NCBI GenBank assembly: GCA_964003245.1
Contig: CAXFIU010000010.1
Span: 1 to 40,133 of the forward strand
Reading direction: 5' to 3'
DNA from: MGIIb-O2 sp964003245
GTDB taxonomy: Archaea; Thermoplasmatota; Poseidoniia; Poseidoniales; Thalassarchaeaceae
Length of the DNA: 40,133 nt
The notes under the pieces are model-generated. The model was not told where the DNA came from. It made no database searches and worked only from the letters and a program-made list of their open reading frames with translations. Each line of letters begins with the position of its first letter. Within the stretch, counting starts at the first letter, position 1. The translations under genes were made by a program, and so were the position numbers. Below are positions 8,147-16,657 of this stretch, one piece after another.

Positions 8147-9156
8147 TCTCTTGTAACCTCCAGCGAACTAACTCTAGAAACTAATACTAAAATTGATACT
8201 AGATTCATTAAAATTAAAGACACAACAGATAATGACAAGGAGTGAGAATAATTTAGCTCTAATCCCAACATCCACTGTCCAAAATGAGCAAGACAATCAT
8301 ATGGACTTAAGATGTATAATATCGATGTTTCAAACTGAAGATCAATCAATAAAGCAACTAATTTTGTCCCATATATTATGCTCAAAAAGGCAATAGCAGA
8401 GAAGAAACGACTTTGACTTATGCTAGACAATGCAAGGCCTATGGAAGTGTACGTGATTACCAATAGTATACTACATAATAGACCGGCTAAAAACATAGGT
8501 AAAGTATCAATTAAAAATCCCCAACCTTCGCCTTTGAAAACTATGGCTAAAGTATAGTATGACATATATGAGAAAACAATTACAAATCCTAAAACCACAG
8601 CCACACTGAGATATTTCATCATTGTATAATCTACTCTAGTAACTGGTCGGGAGAAATATATAGCGCTAGTTCCATTTCTTCTATCATCAGAAATCATCCC
8701 GCCTACAACGAGTGCCGTTAAAAGTGGCCAATAACATAGGTTCCTAGGGAAATAACCCAATACTTGACCCCAAAGATTACTCCTATTAACACCCCACATT
8801 TTATCGATGAAACCATCTGGACCGGTTCCAAACAAAGACGAGAAAAAGAGCATCGCAATAGGAGAGATCGCACCAATGAAAATTACTAAAATTGTGAGTC
8901 GTATAAATGGATTATAATTTCGATGCCCCTTCGAACTAAATAAGCCAAATACATGATGTCTAAAGATTGCATAATTTCTTACCCAACGTGGCCCAAAATC
9001 TCCATCCCATGGTCGATAATTTTGTTCGAAAATTTCGCCTACTGATGCCTCTCTCTTGGCAGTAATAGCAAAAAGATCTTCATCGCCATCATCTGAACCA
9101 TAAGCTGCTTCCATTCGAGTTTGACCGCCATCTAAGTCTATCAAATCCTCAGGCAT
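8143..9156 (-). CDS. ABC-2 type permease (first exporter)
   Basis: The protein (337 residues) has a polar N-terminal cytoplasmic stretch of about 85 residues ending at HRNYNPFIRL. About six membrane spans follow, with the family-typical cytoplasmic segment SDDRRNGTSAIYFSRPVTR between spans two and three. The arrangement fits an ABC-2 (NosY/NatB-type) exporter subunit. The ATG at 9156 is chosen because GGAGGT lies seven bases upstream, inside the end of the ATPase gene; a GTG at 9165 is in frame. The gene overlaps the ATPase before it by eight bases and the ATPase after it by four, so stoichiometric expression is likely. Cargo is unknown. Confidence 0.88.
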   Translation of the reverse strand: MPEDLIDLDGGQTRMEAAYGSDDGDEDLFAITAKREASVGEIFEQNYRPWDGDFGPRWVRNYAIFRHHVFGLFSSKGHRNYNPFIRLTILVIFIGAISPIAMLFFSSLFGTGPDGFIDKMWGVNRSNLWGQVLGYFPRNLCYWPLLTALVVGGMISDDRRNGTSAIYFSRPVTRVDYTMMKYLSVAVVLGFVIVFSYMSYYTLAIVFKGEGWGFLIDTLPMFLAGLLCSILLVITYTSIGLALSSISQSRFFSAIAFLSIIYGTKLVALLIDLQFETSILYILSPYDCLAHFGQWMLGLELNYSHSLSLSVVSLILMNLVSILVLVSRVSSLEVTRE

Positions 9157-10147
9157 TGGTTGCACCTCCGGTGTGTTCAGAAGTCATCAAATCAGAGGTT
9201 GTCTTCACTTCAGCACCTAACTTATCCATGATTAATAGGAAAATATCTTCTAAGTCAGGTTCGTATTCACCCATCTTACGGACTTGCACTCCACTCTCAA
9301 CAGCACATTCTAAGATAATAGGAATAGTATCTTCTGATTCGACTTTGATTCTAATAATTCTACCTAAACGACGAACAGATAGACCCCGAGATTCCAAGGA
9401 TTCTTGCATCCTAGAAGAACCACCCCATACAGAAATTTCTATCTCTTCGTCAACTTGCCTTGCCAACTCCTCTATTCGGCTATGAACTACTATTTTCCCC
9501 TTGTACATCATTACAATACTGTCGCAAACTTCCTGTATATCATCCATTACATGTCCGCTCATTAATACAGTCCTATTTCCTTGCTGCACGGTATTTCTTA
9601 GTGTTTGTAACATGAATTCTCTTGAACGTTGATCTAGCCCATTGGTTGGTTCATCGCATATCAATATTTCAGGATCGTGAATTAAAGCACAAGCCAATTT
9701 CGCAGCTTGTTTCATTCCGGTACTAAATGTACCTATTTTTCTATATCTCTGATCTTTAAGGCCCACATATTCCAATACTTCATGAGCTCTTTGTGTAGCA
9801 TGTGCAGGGTTCATACCAATTAATTCTCCAGAATATCGAACTTGATCAAGAGCCGTCAATTCAGGATCTAATGAGTCATATTCAGGCATATATCCTATCC
9901 TAGAGCGAATGATATCACCCTGAGTCCTAATATCATAACCTAGAACCTTGCCCTGTCCTGATGTAGTTGTGATAAGACCTAAAATACATTTGAAAAAGGT
10001 AGATTTACCAGCACCATTAGGTCCTAGAATTCCAATAGCACCTGATTCTAATTTAAGATTAAGTCCTTCTAAAGCAACATGAGGACCGTACATCTTTACT
10101 AAGTCTACAGTTTCAATGACCAAATTATTAGAAGAAATATCAGTCAT
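9149..10147 (-). CDS. ABC transporter ATPase (first exporter)
   Basis: This 332-residue ATPase leads the exporter cluster. Walker A is GPNGAGKST (residues 42-50), the signature is FSTGMKQAAKLACAL, Walker B is ILICDEPTNGLDQ and the switch His is in SGHVMDD. A C-terminal extension of about 110 residues contains an ISVWGGSSRMQESLESRGL stretch and the PDLEDIFLLIM motif seen in exporter ATPases of the CcmA/drug-exporter type. It is paralogous to the ATPase at 7208-8146. The partner permease begins within its last bases. The upstream gap of about 75 bases holds TATA-like sequences, so a promoter for the whole cluster probably lies there. Confidence 0.93.
   Translation of the reverse strand: MTDISSNNLVIETVDLVKMYGPHVALEGLNLKLESGAIGILGPNGAGKSTFFKCILGLITTTSGQGKVLGYDIRTQGDIIRSRIGYMPEYDSLDPELTALDQVRYSGELIGMNPAHATQRAHEVLEYVGLKDQRYRKIGTFSTGMKQAAKLACALIHDPEILICDEPTNGLDQRSREFMLQTLRNTVQQGNRTVLMSGHVMDDIQEVCDSIVMMYKGKIVVHSRIEELARQVDEEIEISVWGGSSRMQESLESRGLSVRRLGRIIRIKVESEDTIPIILECAVESGVQVRKMGEYEPDLEDIFLLIMDKLGAEVKTTSDLMTSEHTGGATNA
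9164..9169 (-). promoter_or_regulatory. Ribosome binding site for the first ABC permease
   Basis: GGAGGT on the minus strand within the end of the ATPase gene, seven bases before the ATG at 9156. It favours that ATG over the GTG at 9165. Confidence 0.7.
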
Positions 10148-10181
10148 AAAATCGCCTTCGCACTGCGAGTGTCATAACTTC

Positions 10182-10190
10182 GTTATAATT
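10182..10190 (-). promoter_or_regulatory. Possible TATA box for the ABC exporter cluster
   Basis: AATTATAAC on the minus strand, centred about 39 bases before the ATG at 10147. A start of transcription about 26 bases downstream would leave a leader of about 12 bases. A second, weaker candidate (GTTATGAC) lies at 10171-10178. Confidence 0.4.
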
Positions 10191-10223
10191 CACGTTCTTG
10201 AATTAATCCCCTACAAGACCTGA

Positions 10224-12392
10224 TTAATTTTTCTTATTTTTTAATGCTCCATCTCGTACTCTTACTGCAATTCCTTTTGTCAGAAATGCCATTTCTCTTG
10301 CGGTAGTCATAGGGATGCCATGAGCTACTAATTCTCCATTCGAATCTACAACTAGACATGGTTGACCGGGAATTAAATGCGGATCAGCGCCAAGCACATA
10401 ACCTTGCATGACATTCTTACCTTGGCCGACAAATGGAATAGCATCATCTACTATCATAACCTTAGCAATACCTGGATGATCTAATTCATCACCTTCATAC
10501 TCTACTCCAAAATGAATTGGTTTCCCAGGAGATAAATCGTTAATCATTTGAGCACCATTTAGAGTTAGAGAAATTCCACCATCATTTAATCTAGGAGAAA
10601 TAATGTGTAAATTATCTGAATAAACATTTACCATCCTTCTTGTTTTCGACTTGCGAGTAGTCATCCCAACTGTTAATTTACAACCTAAAGAAGGAGATAA
10701 GCCGTTTAGAACTGATAGTTTATCAACTATGGAACATCTATCAATCCAGTTATAAATTTCCTCTATTTTTCTATGTTCATTTTCAGAAATAGGACCTGGT
10801 GTGATTCTAATAAATGGTATTTCTGATAAATCTAATTCAATTAATTCATCAAAAATCTCATGTTCATCAAGTGGAGAATCCCATATATCGTCAGAACCAT
10901 CAATGTGAGACCAGGGAGAAACATCTTCTAAGCTGTAAGGTATTAGCCCTATTGGAGTAGAAATAAGTATTATTGACTCAGGAATTTCCTCTAGTAAAGA
11001 AACTACAGAATGTAGTGAACTATCTCTCCAAGGAGGACTAGCTCCTTCAATTATGACTATTCTTTTAGGATCATTTAGAGAACCATCCCACCAAGAACCT
11101 GGTGCCCTCCATCTTAATGCAAGTAGAGATTTAAAGTGAAGAATGTGCGGCCTATCATCAATATCATCCACTAGATTTTCCCCTCCCTTTCTAACAGGAT
11201 TAGTAGATGAAATCATCCTTAATGATGAAACACCAACTGGCCCATCATCAGGTTCTTCTAATTGATCGAGAACCCAAAGAAATGCCTCTCTTAATTGTGC
11301 CGAAGAATGACTTCTTTCTTCTGCTAGCTGCCAGATTTTACCGTTTCTAATTGATTCTCGGCAGCGTGCTAATTCTGATTGAGTTACTTCTAAGTTATGT
11401 CTGGCTAGAACTTTTTCACGTTCTTTACTATCCAATGATCTAACCTCCTCAGGAGTCCACTTAAACAATTCAGAAGAATTACATGGCCATTCAGTAATTT
11501 CATCCAAACGAACGGTTCCAGTAGGTGTCAGTAAACGATTTCCTCGAGCAAAAAGAGCGTAAGCAGCAGAATCAAAAATATCAACTCCTAATGCTATTGA
11601 CATTGGGAATAGTAATGGGTGGCCGCATCCAAACAGATGAATTGGCCTATCAGGAGGGAGGGTAGATTTGGCAGAAAGAAGTATTCGAAATAAATCCTTA
11701 TATCGCTGATTTTCCATTAAAGGAACAATTCCACCTATTGGATGAATAGTAAATCCCCCATTAATGCCATTAACTTCGCCCATTAATTGCCCCGCTAATG
11801 CTCTTAAATCTTCATGGAGACCTCCTTGAATTGGCCCGTTTAAGAGTAAATCATCTCCAGCTAAGTCTAATGAAATTGAGGCCCTATTAGCAGTAACTTC
11901 TACAGCGGATTCTATTTCTTCTCGGCTCATTTCTGGTCTTCCGAAAACATCTAGCATGGTGCCAATATCTACTCCAATATCTCTTTGGAACTTGATGATC
12001 TCCTCTACACCAACTTCTACATCGCCATAAACATATGATTGAAAAGTTCCTGAATCGGTTACTATGACTCCTGGGAAATCGATGAGTTGATGTATCCCAT
12101 TTTTTAAGGCGGATTCACTCAAGTCATCATGTTTCCAAATCACATAGGAATTCGTAATTAATCCATCAACTCTATATTTTTCCCACATTTCTCTAGGCTC
12201 AATAGTTCTAATATTCGGATTCACAACAGGAAGTAACATAGGAGTGTTAAGCATACCATGATCCGTATGCAAACGTCCAATTCTAGCTGAACCATCTTTT
12301 TGCAAAATTTCGAACTTCCCTCTATCTTGAGGGCGACAAGGTACAGGATTGGGTCGTGTATTCACAACATGACTGGAACAACTATCAGTCAT
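10224..12392 (-). CDS. tgtA: Archaeosine-type tRNA-guanine transglycosylase with PUA domain
   Basis: TgtA replaces guanine 15 in the D-loop of archaeal tRNAs with preQ0, the first step to archaeosine. The catalytic domain covers residues 1-340, with the conserved Asp113 in TDSGTFQS, the expected nucleophile Asp271 in GVDIFDSAAYALFA and the GGLHEDLR and HPIGG segments. A long middle region (about 340-600) and a C-terminal PUA domain (about 630-722, containing GYVLGADPHLIPGQP and GIAVRVRDG) follow. At 722 residues it is longer than the roughly 580 of Pyrococcus TgtA. The zinc site is degenerate: the PCxCxxC motif reads PCNSSEL (Cys304 only), although His332 is kept. The ATG shares one base with the preceding stop (TGATG); a TTG at 12395 is in frame. 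Confidence 0.93.
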   Translation of the reverse strand: MTDSCSSHVVNTRPNPVPCRPQDRGKFEILQKDGSARIGRLHTDHGMLNTPMLLPVVNPNIRTIEPREMWEKYRVDGLITNSYVIWKHDDLSESALKNGIHQLIDFPGVIVTDSGTFQSYVYGDVEVGVEEIIKFQRDIGVDIGTMLDVFGRPEMSREEIESAVEVTANRASISLDLAGDDLLLNGPIQGGLHEDLRALAGQLMGEVNGINGGFTIHPIGGIVPLMENQRYKDLFRILLSAKSTLPPDRPIHLFGCGHPLLFPMSIALGVDIFDSAAYALFARGNRLLTPTGTVRLDEITEWPCNSSELFKWTPEEVRSLDSKEREKVLARHNLEVTQSELARCRESIRNGKIWQLAEERSHSSAQLREAFLWVLDQLEEPDDGPVGVSSLRMISSTNPVRKGGENLVDDIDDRPHILHFKSLLALRWRAPGSWWDGSLNDPKRIVIIEGASPPWRDSSLHSVVSLLEEIPESIILISTPIGLIPYSLEDVSPWSHIDGSDDIWDSPLDEHEIFDELIELDLSEIPFIRITPGPISENEHRKIEEIYNWIDRCSIVDKLSVLNGLSPSLGCKLTVGMTTRKSKTRRMVNVYSDNLHIISPRLNDGGISLTLNGAQMINDLSPGKPIHFGVEYEGDELDHPGIAKVMIVDDAIPFVGQGKNVMQGYVLGADPHLIPGQPCLVVDSNGELVAHGIPMTTAREMAFLTKGIAVRVRDGALKNKKN

Positions 12393-14143
12393 CAATCCTC
12401 GCTTACACGAGATATAACTGAAAGACTAACAACTCCATCATTAAGTCTTATTGAGACTTGGTCGCCAGTATTTACTTCCAGTGTAGGATTCTGTTCAAAT
12501 CCGTGAGCATAAGGGACATTTAGCAAGGAAGCTGCGGGTAAAGTTAGTGGGCAAACATCACAATTTACTATTGCCTTAGGACCTTTACCAGTGTATATCA
12601 ATCCCATTAATACAAACGGAGCCACAGTTGAACCAGAGCCTTTTGGATATATCAAAATAGTATCTTCTATTGCTATTCCATCCAATGGATGACCTCTTTC
12701 TTCGATAACTCCTGTATCTCTATTTACGTACCCAAGATAAGTTATAGGGACATCAGTTACTAGAGCTTGGCCTTCTATAGACCATTCTTTTTGACTGGGG
12801 AGGCTCCTGCCATTTATTTCCAATGCACCATTTTTGTGAGTCTTATTGGAAAACATTGGTTTGACTTTAATGGATTCTAAAGTAGGTCTTGGACTGTTAA
12901 TTAAATTAGGATTAAATGCATGATTTACACATTCGGAGATTGTTGAAACACTAGTTGGCATTTTATTCAATCCAGAAGTTAAATAATGTTCGGCTTTGAG
13001 AGAATTGGTCAGAATATGATTAAACTTATTTCTGTTATACGGTGTTACTTCTGGACATGTATCTTTCAATATTAATGCACCCGCTTCTTCTAGCAAGTCT
13101 ATGGTTCCGTCTGACTCTAGAATATCGTAATTATGACCGCTAGTAAATATCCAAAGGCGCTTATCAGGAATTGTTTCGCCGTTTTCCATCTTAGAACGGA
13201 CATAAGATGCTGTGGTCCTGACTTCTCCTACACTGGCTTGTGGGCAACCAATTACTACGAGATCTACAATGCCTTTCGGAGATAATTCACGATAACGGAG
13301 TTGTAAATCATTTTCTGTAAATACTAATTCTCCTTCATAATTATCAATAATTGGTGGTTTTACAGTATGGCCATCTGCCCAAAGCATTGGACAGCCATAA
13401 TTTGCTGCTGCTGCTGTTAACGCTTTTCTCATTTCAAAACTTGCATATTGAGGAAGTCCAGAAATGTGAGGCATCATACCCCATGGCATCCTCCATTCAG
13501 GCCTTATTTGCTTCCCAATCCAGTCGCCTAAAACGCTCCAATCCGAAATATTCTCCATTGAACATTCTACTTTGACATGAATATTCGGAATCCGATTCTT
13601 TTCAATATGAAGTCCCCAAAGAGGAGCCCAGCCGGTCAATGCTGTTGCTAATGCCGATAACCCAGATTCTCTATTTGTAATCAAAGAAGTATAGGAATTA
13701 GAGAAACAAACTGCATTGGATTCAGCCCAAGAACCGATCCCTTCTGCTAAGTCGATTCCTCGGTCATAAGGTGTGCAAGATAAGGTTGCATCAATTCCAA
13801 GATTATTATAAGCATCAATTATTTCAAATTGATATTTCAAAAAGTCAGGATAATCTATTTCCATCTCTTCCATTTTTTCTCTATCACAGCCGGCTGAATT
13901 GAGAGTTGTGGGTATTGAAACAATGCCTCTATCATCTCCTGCCAAATCTGAAAGAAAACGACGAAGTCCATGTCCGCCAGTGATTACACTTACTCCAGAT
14001 ACATGAGAATGCTCACAACGTACGAAGTCATTTGCTCCCGCACTAGATGCAAGATCTATGACGAGTCTAGCTGCTTTCTGTTTGGTCGTACCATGTTCGC
14101 CATCGAGCATCGAAATTAACTCGCTTGGCACATTCATAATCAT
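12392..14143 (-). CDS. Aconitase X, fused large and small subunits; probable phosphomevalonate dehydratase
   Basis: The protein (583 residues) is a fusion of the aconitase-X large domain (DUF521, residues 1-430) and small domain (DUF126, about 450-583). Cluster-region cysteines sit in CTPYDR, GCPQAS and DTCPEV; NREGGLSALAT-like text appears as NRESGLSALATALTG, followed by a PLWGLHIEKNR segment. The small domain shows RGHPLDG and the loop GSGSTVAPFVL with the conserved serine. In many archaea separate versions dehydrate 5-phosphomevalonate to trans-anhydromevalonate phosphate in lipid synthesis. The mevalonate kinase at 28360-29361 makes that role attractive. The alternative is cis-3-hydroxyproline dehydratase, whose bacterial form is also fused. 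A TTTATGATTT element about 26 bases before the ATG suggests a leaderless start. Confidence 0.82.
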   Translation of the reverse strand: MIMNVPSELISMLDGEHGTTKQKAARLVIDLASSAGANDFVRCEHSHVSGVSVITGGHGLRRFLSDLAGDDRGIVSIPTTLNSAGCDREKMEEMEIDYPDFLKYQFEIIDAYNNLGIDATLSCTPYDRGIDLAEGIGSWAESNAVCFSNSYTSLITNRESGLSALATALTGWAPLWGLHIEKNRIPNIHVKVECSMENISDWSVLGDWIGKQIRPEWRMPWGMMPHISGLPQYASFEMRKALTAAAANYGCPMLWADGHTVKPPIIDNYEGELVFTENDLQLRYRELSPKGIVDLVVIGCPQASVGEVRTTASYVRSKMENGETIPDKRLWIFTSGHNYDILESDGTIDLLEEAGALILKDTCPEVTPYNRNKFNHILTNSLKAEHYLTSGLNKMPTSVSTISECVNHAFNPNLINSPRPTLESIKVKPMFSNKTHKNGALEINGRSLPSQKEWSIEGQALVTDVPITYLGYVNRDTGVIEERGHPLDGIAIEDTILIYPKGSGSTVAPFVLMGLIYTGKGPKAIVNCDVCPLTLPAASLLNVPYAHGFEQNPTLEVNTGDQVSIRLNDGVVSLSVISRVSED

Positions 14144-14193
14144 TGGGCAGTACAGAGACTCAATAAATCATAAAGGTAAAATCAAGAAAATAA

Positions 14194-14910
14194 TCACCTT
14201 CTCTGCCTCTGAGCTTCTATAGCAACATAACTTAATGGAGCCTGTAAATTAAACGAGGGGACAAAACCAGACATTGGGATTCTAATAATTTCATCTGACA
14301 ACTCTAAAATTTTTTCAGAGATACCATTTCTTTCCCCTCCTACAACTAAAACAATATTGCCAGTCATATCAATATCCCATGGAGCAGAATCACCAACATC
14401 TTCTACTGAAATTATTCTGAAGCCATGTTCCTTAGCCATTAATATCGAATCTATTCCTGAAGTCCAAAAAACAGGTAAGAATCTGTGAGCCTTCATTGAT
14501 GCTCGTTTTGCTGCGCTTCTTTCTTGATTATTCAATTCAGCATCGATAATTACGGCATCGGCACCTGAGACTTCAGCAGTCCTTATACAAAATCCAATAT
14601 TGACAGGATAAGATGCACCTGCAAGCAACCAGATTAATCCACCCTTAGATAAGACCTCATTCAATGATGATTCTGGATTACGACCAACTAAACATAGAAC
14701 ATCAGGAACACCATCTGAATTAGATCTTGACATACGCCATAAATCATTTTCTGAACCATAAATAACTTTAATCGCTAATTCTTCGGCATAGTTCAATATC
14801 TTACTAATTAGTGGAGATTCAGAATCTCTTTTTATTAAAATTAAATTGACATCTTCTCCATCTTCAATAGATGTCAAGACTTCTTGCTCGCCACATCTCT
14901 GCATGCTCAT
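14194..14910 (-). CDS. SPOUT (SpoU/TrmH-family) RNA 2'-O-methyltransferase
   Basis: This 238-residue protein is a TrmH-type SPOUT methyltransferase that would place a 2'-O-methyl group on rRNA or tRNA using S-adenosylmethionine. All three motifs of the knotted domain are visible: motif 1 NIGFCIRTAEVSGADAVI (with the catalytic Arg), motif 2 VVGGERNGIS, and motif 3 IPMSGFVPSFNLQAPLSYVA, where SFN replaces the usual SLN. An N-terminal portion of about 90 residues may bind RNA. The target cannot be read from sequence. The ATG overlaps the stop of the SOUL gene (ATGA), so the two are translated together; the aconitase-X gene follows after 50 bases. Confidence 0.85.
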   Translation of the reverse strand: MSMQRCGEQEVLTSIEDGEDVNLILIKRDSESPLISKILNYAEELAIKVIYGSENDLWRMSRSNSDGVPDVLCLVGRNPESSLNEVLSKGGLIWLLAGASYPVNIGFCIRTAEVSGADAVIIDAELNNQERSAAKRASMKAHRFLPVFWTSGIDSILMAKEHGFRIISVEDVGDSAPWDIDMTGNIVLVVGGERNGISEKILELSDEIIRIPMSGFVPSFNLQAPLSYVAIEAQRQRR

Positions 14911-15464
14911 AATAACCCCTCTGAACCTATTTCTTCTGAATAACTTATTTCTTTAATTGGAATCAAAATTTCATTTCTTCTGAGAAATGGTAACCTAGTA
15001 GGGGGATCATAAACTGCTAGGATGTAATTTCCATCAGGTTTGAAATTTTTTCCGGTTACTAATTTATTCAATTTTCTAGCTATTTTGCTTACTTTCTTAG
15101 AACCATAGAAACCAGAAAATCTCTTTACTGCAACTAATCTCTCAGGAACTTGGATGATTTTAACTTTAGAATCGTTAGGTTCTGGTAGATTCGTAAAACT
15201 ATATTCTGAGGGCATAGTAAATGCCATATTCATAGTTGATTTATTGTCCCACATTTCAACCGGAGAAGTCATAGCAATTTTTTCATTCGATTTATTATTT
15301 CCAAAAATATATCTAGCTATAATTCTAAAGTTATTTGAGGGGGTAAAATTTTGACCGGTTTCACTCGAAACCCGGGCTTGAATAACTTCACTGTAGAGTC
15401 GAATCTCAAAGTCCTCATAATCAATAATTAATTGATACTTTGGTTCCTCTAAAGTTTCAACCAT
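14907..15464 (-). CDS. SOUL-family heme-binding protein
   Basis: A soluble 185-residue protein of the SOUL/HEBP family. Recognisable elements are the opening YEDFEIRLYSEVIQARV, the central ARYIFGNNKSNEKIAMTSPV (the IxGxNxxxxKIxMTxPV signature), FTMPSEY, and the late YGSKKVSKIARKLNKLV segment. Relatives bind heme or related tetrapyrroles, and their physiological role is poorly defined. It has no signal peptide and is likely cytosolic. It leads the minus-strand unit with the SPOUT methyltransferase and lies divergent to a small membrane protein; a TATA-like box at 15501-15509 lies between the two. Confidence 0.88.
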   Translation of the reverse strand: MVETLEEPKYQLIIDYEDFEIRLYSEVIQARVSSETGQNFTPSNNFRIIARYIFGNNKSNEKIAMTSPVEMWDNKSTMNMAFTMPSEYSFTNLPEPNDSKVKIIQVPERLVAVKRFSGFYGSKKVSKIARKLNKLVTGKNFKPDGNYILAVYDPPTRLPFLRRNEILIPIKEISYSEEIGSEGLL

Positions 15465-15500
15465 GAACTTTCGGAGAAGTCCTTAGTATTGGTACTTTGT

Positions 15501-15509
15501 AATATATAA
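15501..15509. promoter_or_regulatory. TATA-like box between the SOUL gene and a membrane-protein gene
   Basis: AATATATAA is near-symmetric and lies between the two divergent genes (starts at 15464 minus and 15550 plus). It could serve either direction. It is centred about 40 bases from each coding start. Confidence 0.5.
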
Positions 15510-15549
15510 CTGAACAATTCATTATGAATGATTGTCTTCTACGATAAAC

Positions 15550-16101
15550 ATGGACGTATCGAGAGACTTGCTACGAATTTTTACAATTGTTAGTGGTTTG
15601 ATTGTACTCTTATCATATGTTTATGGTGTTTCAAAATCAACGGATCCGATGAAATTATGGGGTGGAATTCCTGATTCATGGCAGAGATATATTGTACCAT
15701 TTATGTTTGTTGCGGCCCTAGGATACCTGATTTATTGGTGGATTGCTTTGTTCCAAATGGAAATATCAGAATTAGAAAATCTAAGGTGGCCTTGGTCAGA
15801 TTCTGATGGTGCTGGCATGGAAAGGTTACTAATTGCATATATTCTATTTTTGATACCTTCAGCTTTGTGGCTTGAAAGCACATCATTCCATTTATCAAAC
15901 GAATATTCATGGACTCCAATCATAGTAATTGGAACATTAGTATTAACTTCAATTGGAAACATAATGTTAGGATTACTGGCTTATAGCGCATATCTTGACG
16001 GAGTTCCGTCCTCAGAATTAATGATATTAGGTGCATTTATGATTTCTATACAATGTATACTAAATGACCTAATAATTTGGTCTGTGAAATTTCCTTGGTA
16101 A
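15550..16101 (+). CDS. Small multi-pass membrane protein of unknown function
   Basis: I do not recognise a family. The protein (183 residues from the ATG) has about five hydrophobic spans: LRIFTIVSGLIVLLSYVYGV, a segment around IVPFMFVAALGYLIYWWIAL, LLIAYILFLIPSALWL, IIVIGTLVLTSIGNIMLGLL and a last one near MILGAFMISIQCILN. A short acidic loop (WPWSDSDGAG) separates spans two and three. The ATG at 15550 is preferred; an in-frame TTG at 15532 lies about 26 bases downstream of the TATA-like box and could be a leaderless start. The gene ends immediately before the convergent PH-domain protein, with no bases between the two stop codons. Confidence 0.68.
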   Translation: MDVSRDLLRIFTIVSGLIVLLSYVYGVSKSTDPMKLWGGIPDSWQRYIVPFMFVAALGYLIYWWIALFQMEISELENLRWPWSDSDGAGMERLLIAYILFLIPSALWLESTSFHLSNEYSWTPIIVIGTLVLTSIGNIMLGLLAYSAYLDGVPSSELMILGAFMISIQCILNDLIIWSVKFPW

Positions 16102-16626
16102 TTATTCACTAAGTTTAGAATCAATACTTTTCAATAAATCTCTAATTTCAACAAAAACATCCTCGGAACCTAGATTCGAATTATTGACAATTGGGTTAGA
16201 GACTAAAGAATCTCTCTGCTCCAATACTAAATCTCGGAATTTTTCAGAATTTTTAACTCCTGTCAAAATGAATGGAGCAGCTCCTGCAGTTTCAAATTGC
16301 ATTCTAACAACACCAAATGCATTGAGTATTGGCCCCTCATGAATTGAAACATCTGTTAGTTTGTCTAGAGGTATGTTCTGCTGTTTCTTGAAAAGCCATC
16401 CCATACGCATATTTACTGAACGATCTGTTAGAGCAGCCGACATATGTTCATACTGTTTTTGATGAATAATCCATCCAAATGGTAGCCAGAATATCATCAC
16501 AGGTATTCCAACTAATGTTGAAAGGAGCGTTAGGTTAGTAGTCATCCACCAATAAATAATTATTTTTCTATCAAACTCTACTGCCATTTTATGGCCGCTA
16601 TCAGCATATCCGATGGATGATTCCAT
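16102..16626 (-). CDS. Bacterial-PH-like (DUF304/YdbT-type) membrane protein
   Basis: The protein (174 residues) has two close membrane spans (about residues 23-55) and then a bacterial PH-like domain. The stretch SAALTDRSVNMRMGWLFKKQ, followed by NIPLDKLTDVSIHEGPILNAFG and a VRMQFETAG strand, matches the bPH2/DUF304 consensus of a T-x-R-x-x-x-x-x-G pair, an IPLDKITDV turn and an xxxGxxxI/V strand. The C-terminal 35 residues are polar and likely helical. The roles of family members are largely unknown. It lies 31 bases downstream of nadE. It is the second PH-like membrane protein in the window after 3395-4309, but the two share only the domain type. Confidence 0.78.
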   Translation of the reverse strand: MESSIGYADSGHKMAVEFDRKIIIYWWMTTNLTLLSTLVGIPVMIFWLPFGWIIHQKQYEHMSAALTDRSVNMRMGWLFKKQQNIPLDKLTDVSIHEGPILNAFGVVRMQFETAGAAPFILTGVKNSEKFRDLVLEQRDSLVSNPIVNNSNLGSEDVFVEIRDLLKSIDSKLSE

Positions 16627-16657
16627 ATGGGAGTGACAAAATCATTTGTTCTTTAAT

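Noticed and set aside
9156..9485. Plus-strand open frame of 109 codons
   Set aside because: It lies opposite a well-supported ABC ATPase and matches no family; a shadow frame.
1898..10147. ABC cluster as an antiphage defence system
   Set aside because: No nuclease, toxin or helicase is present; TruA and housekeeping-like partners point to an exporter.
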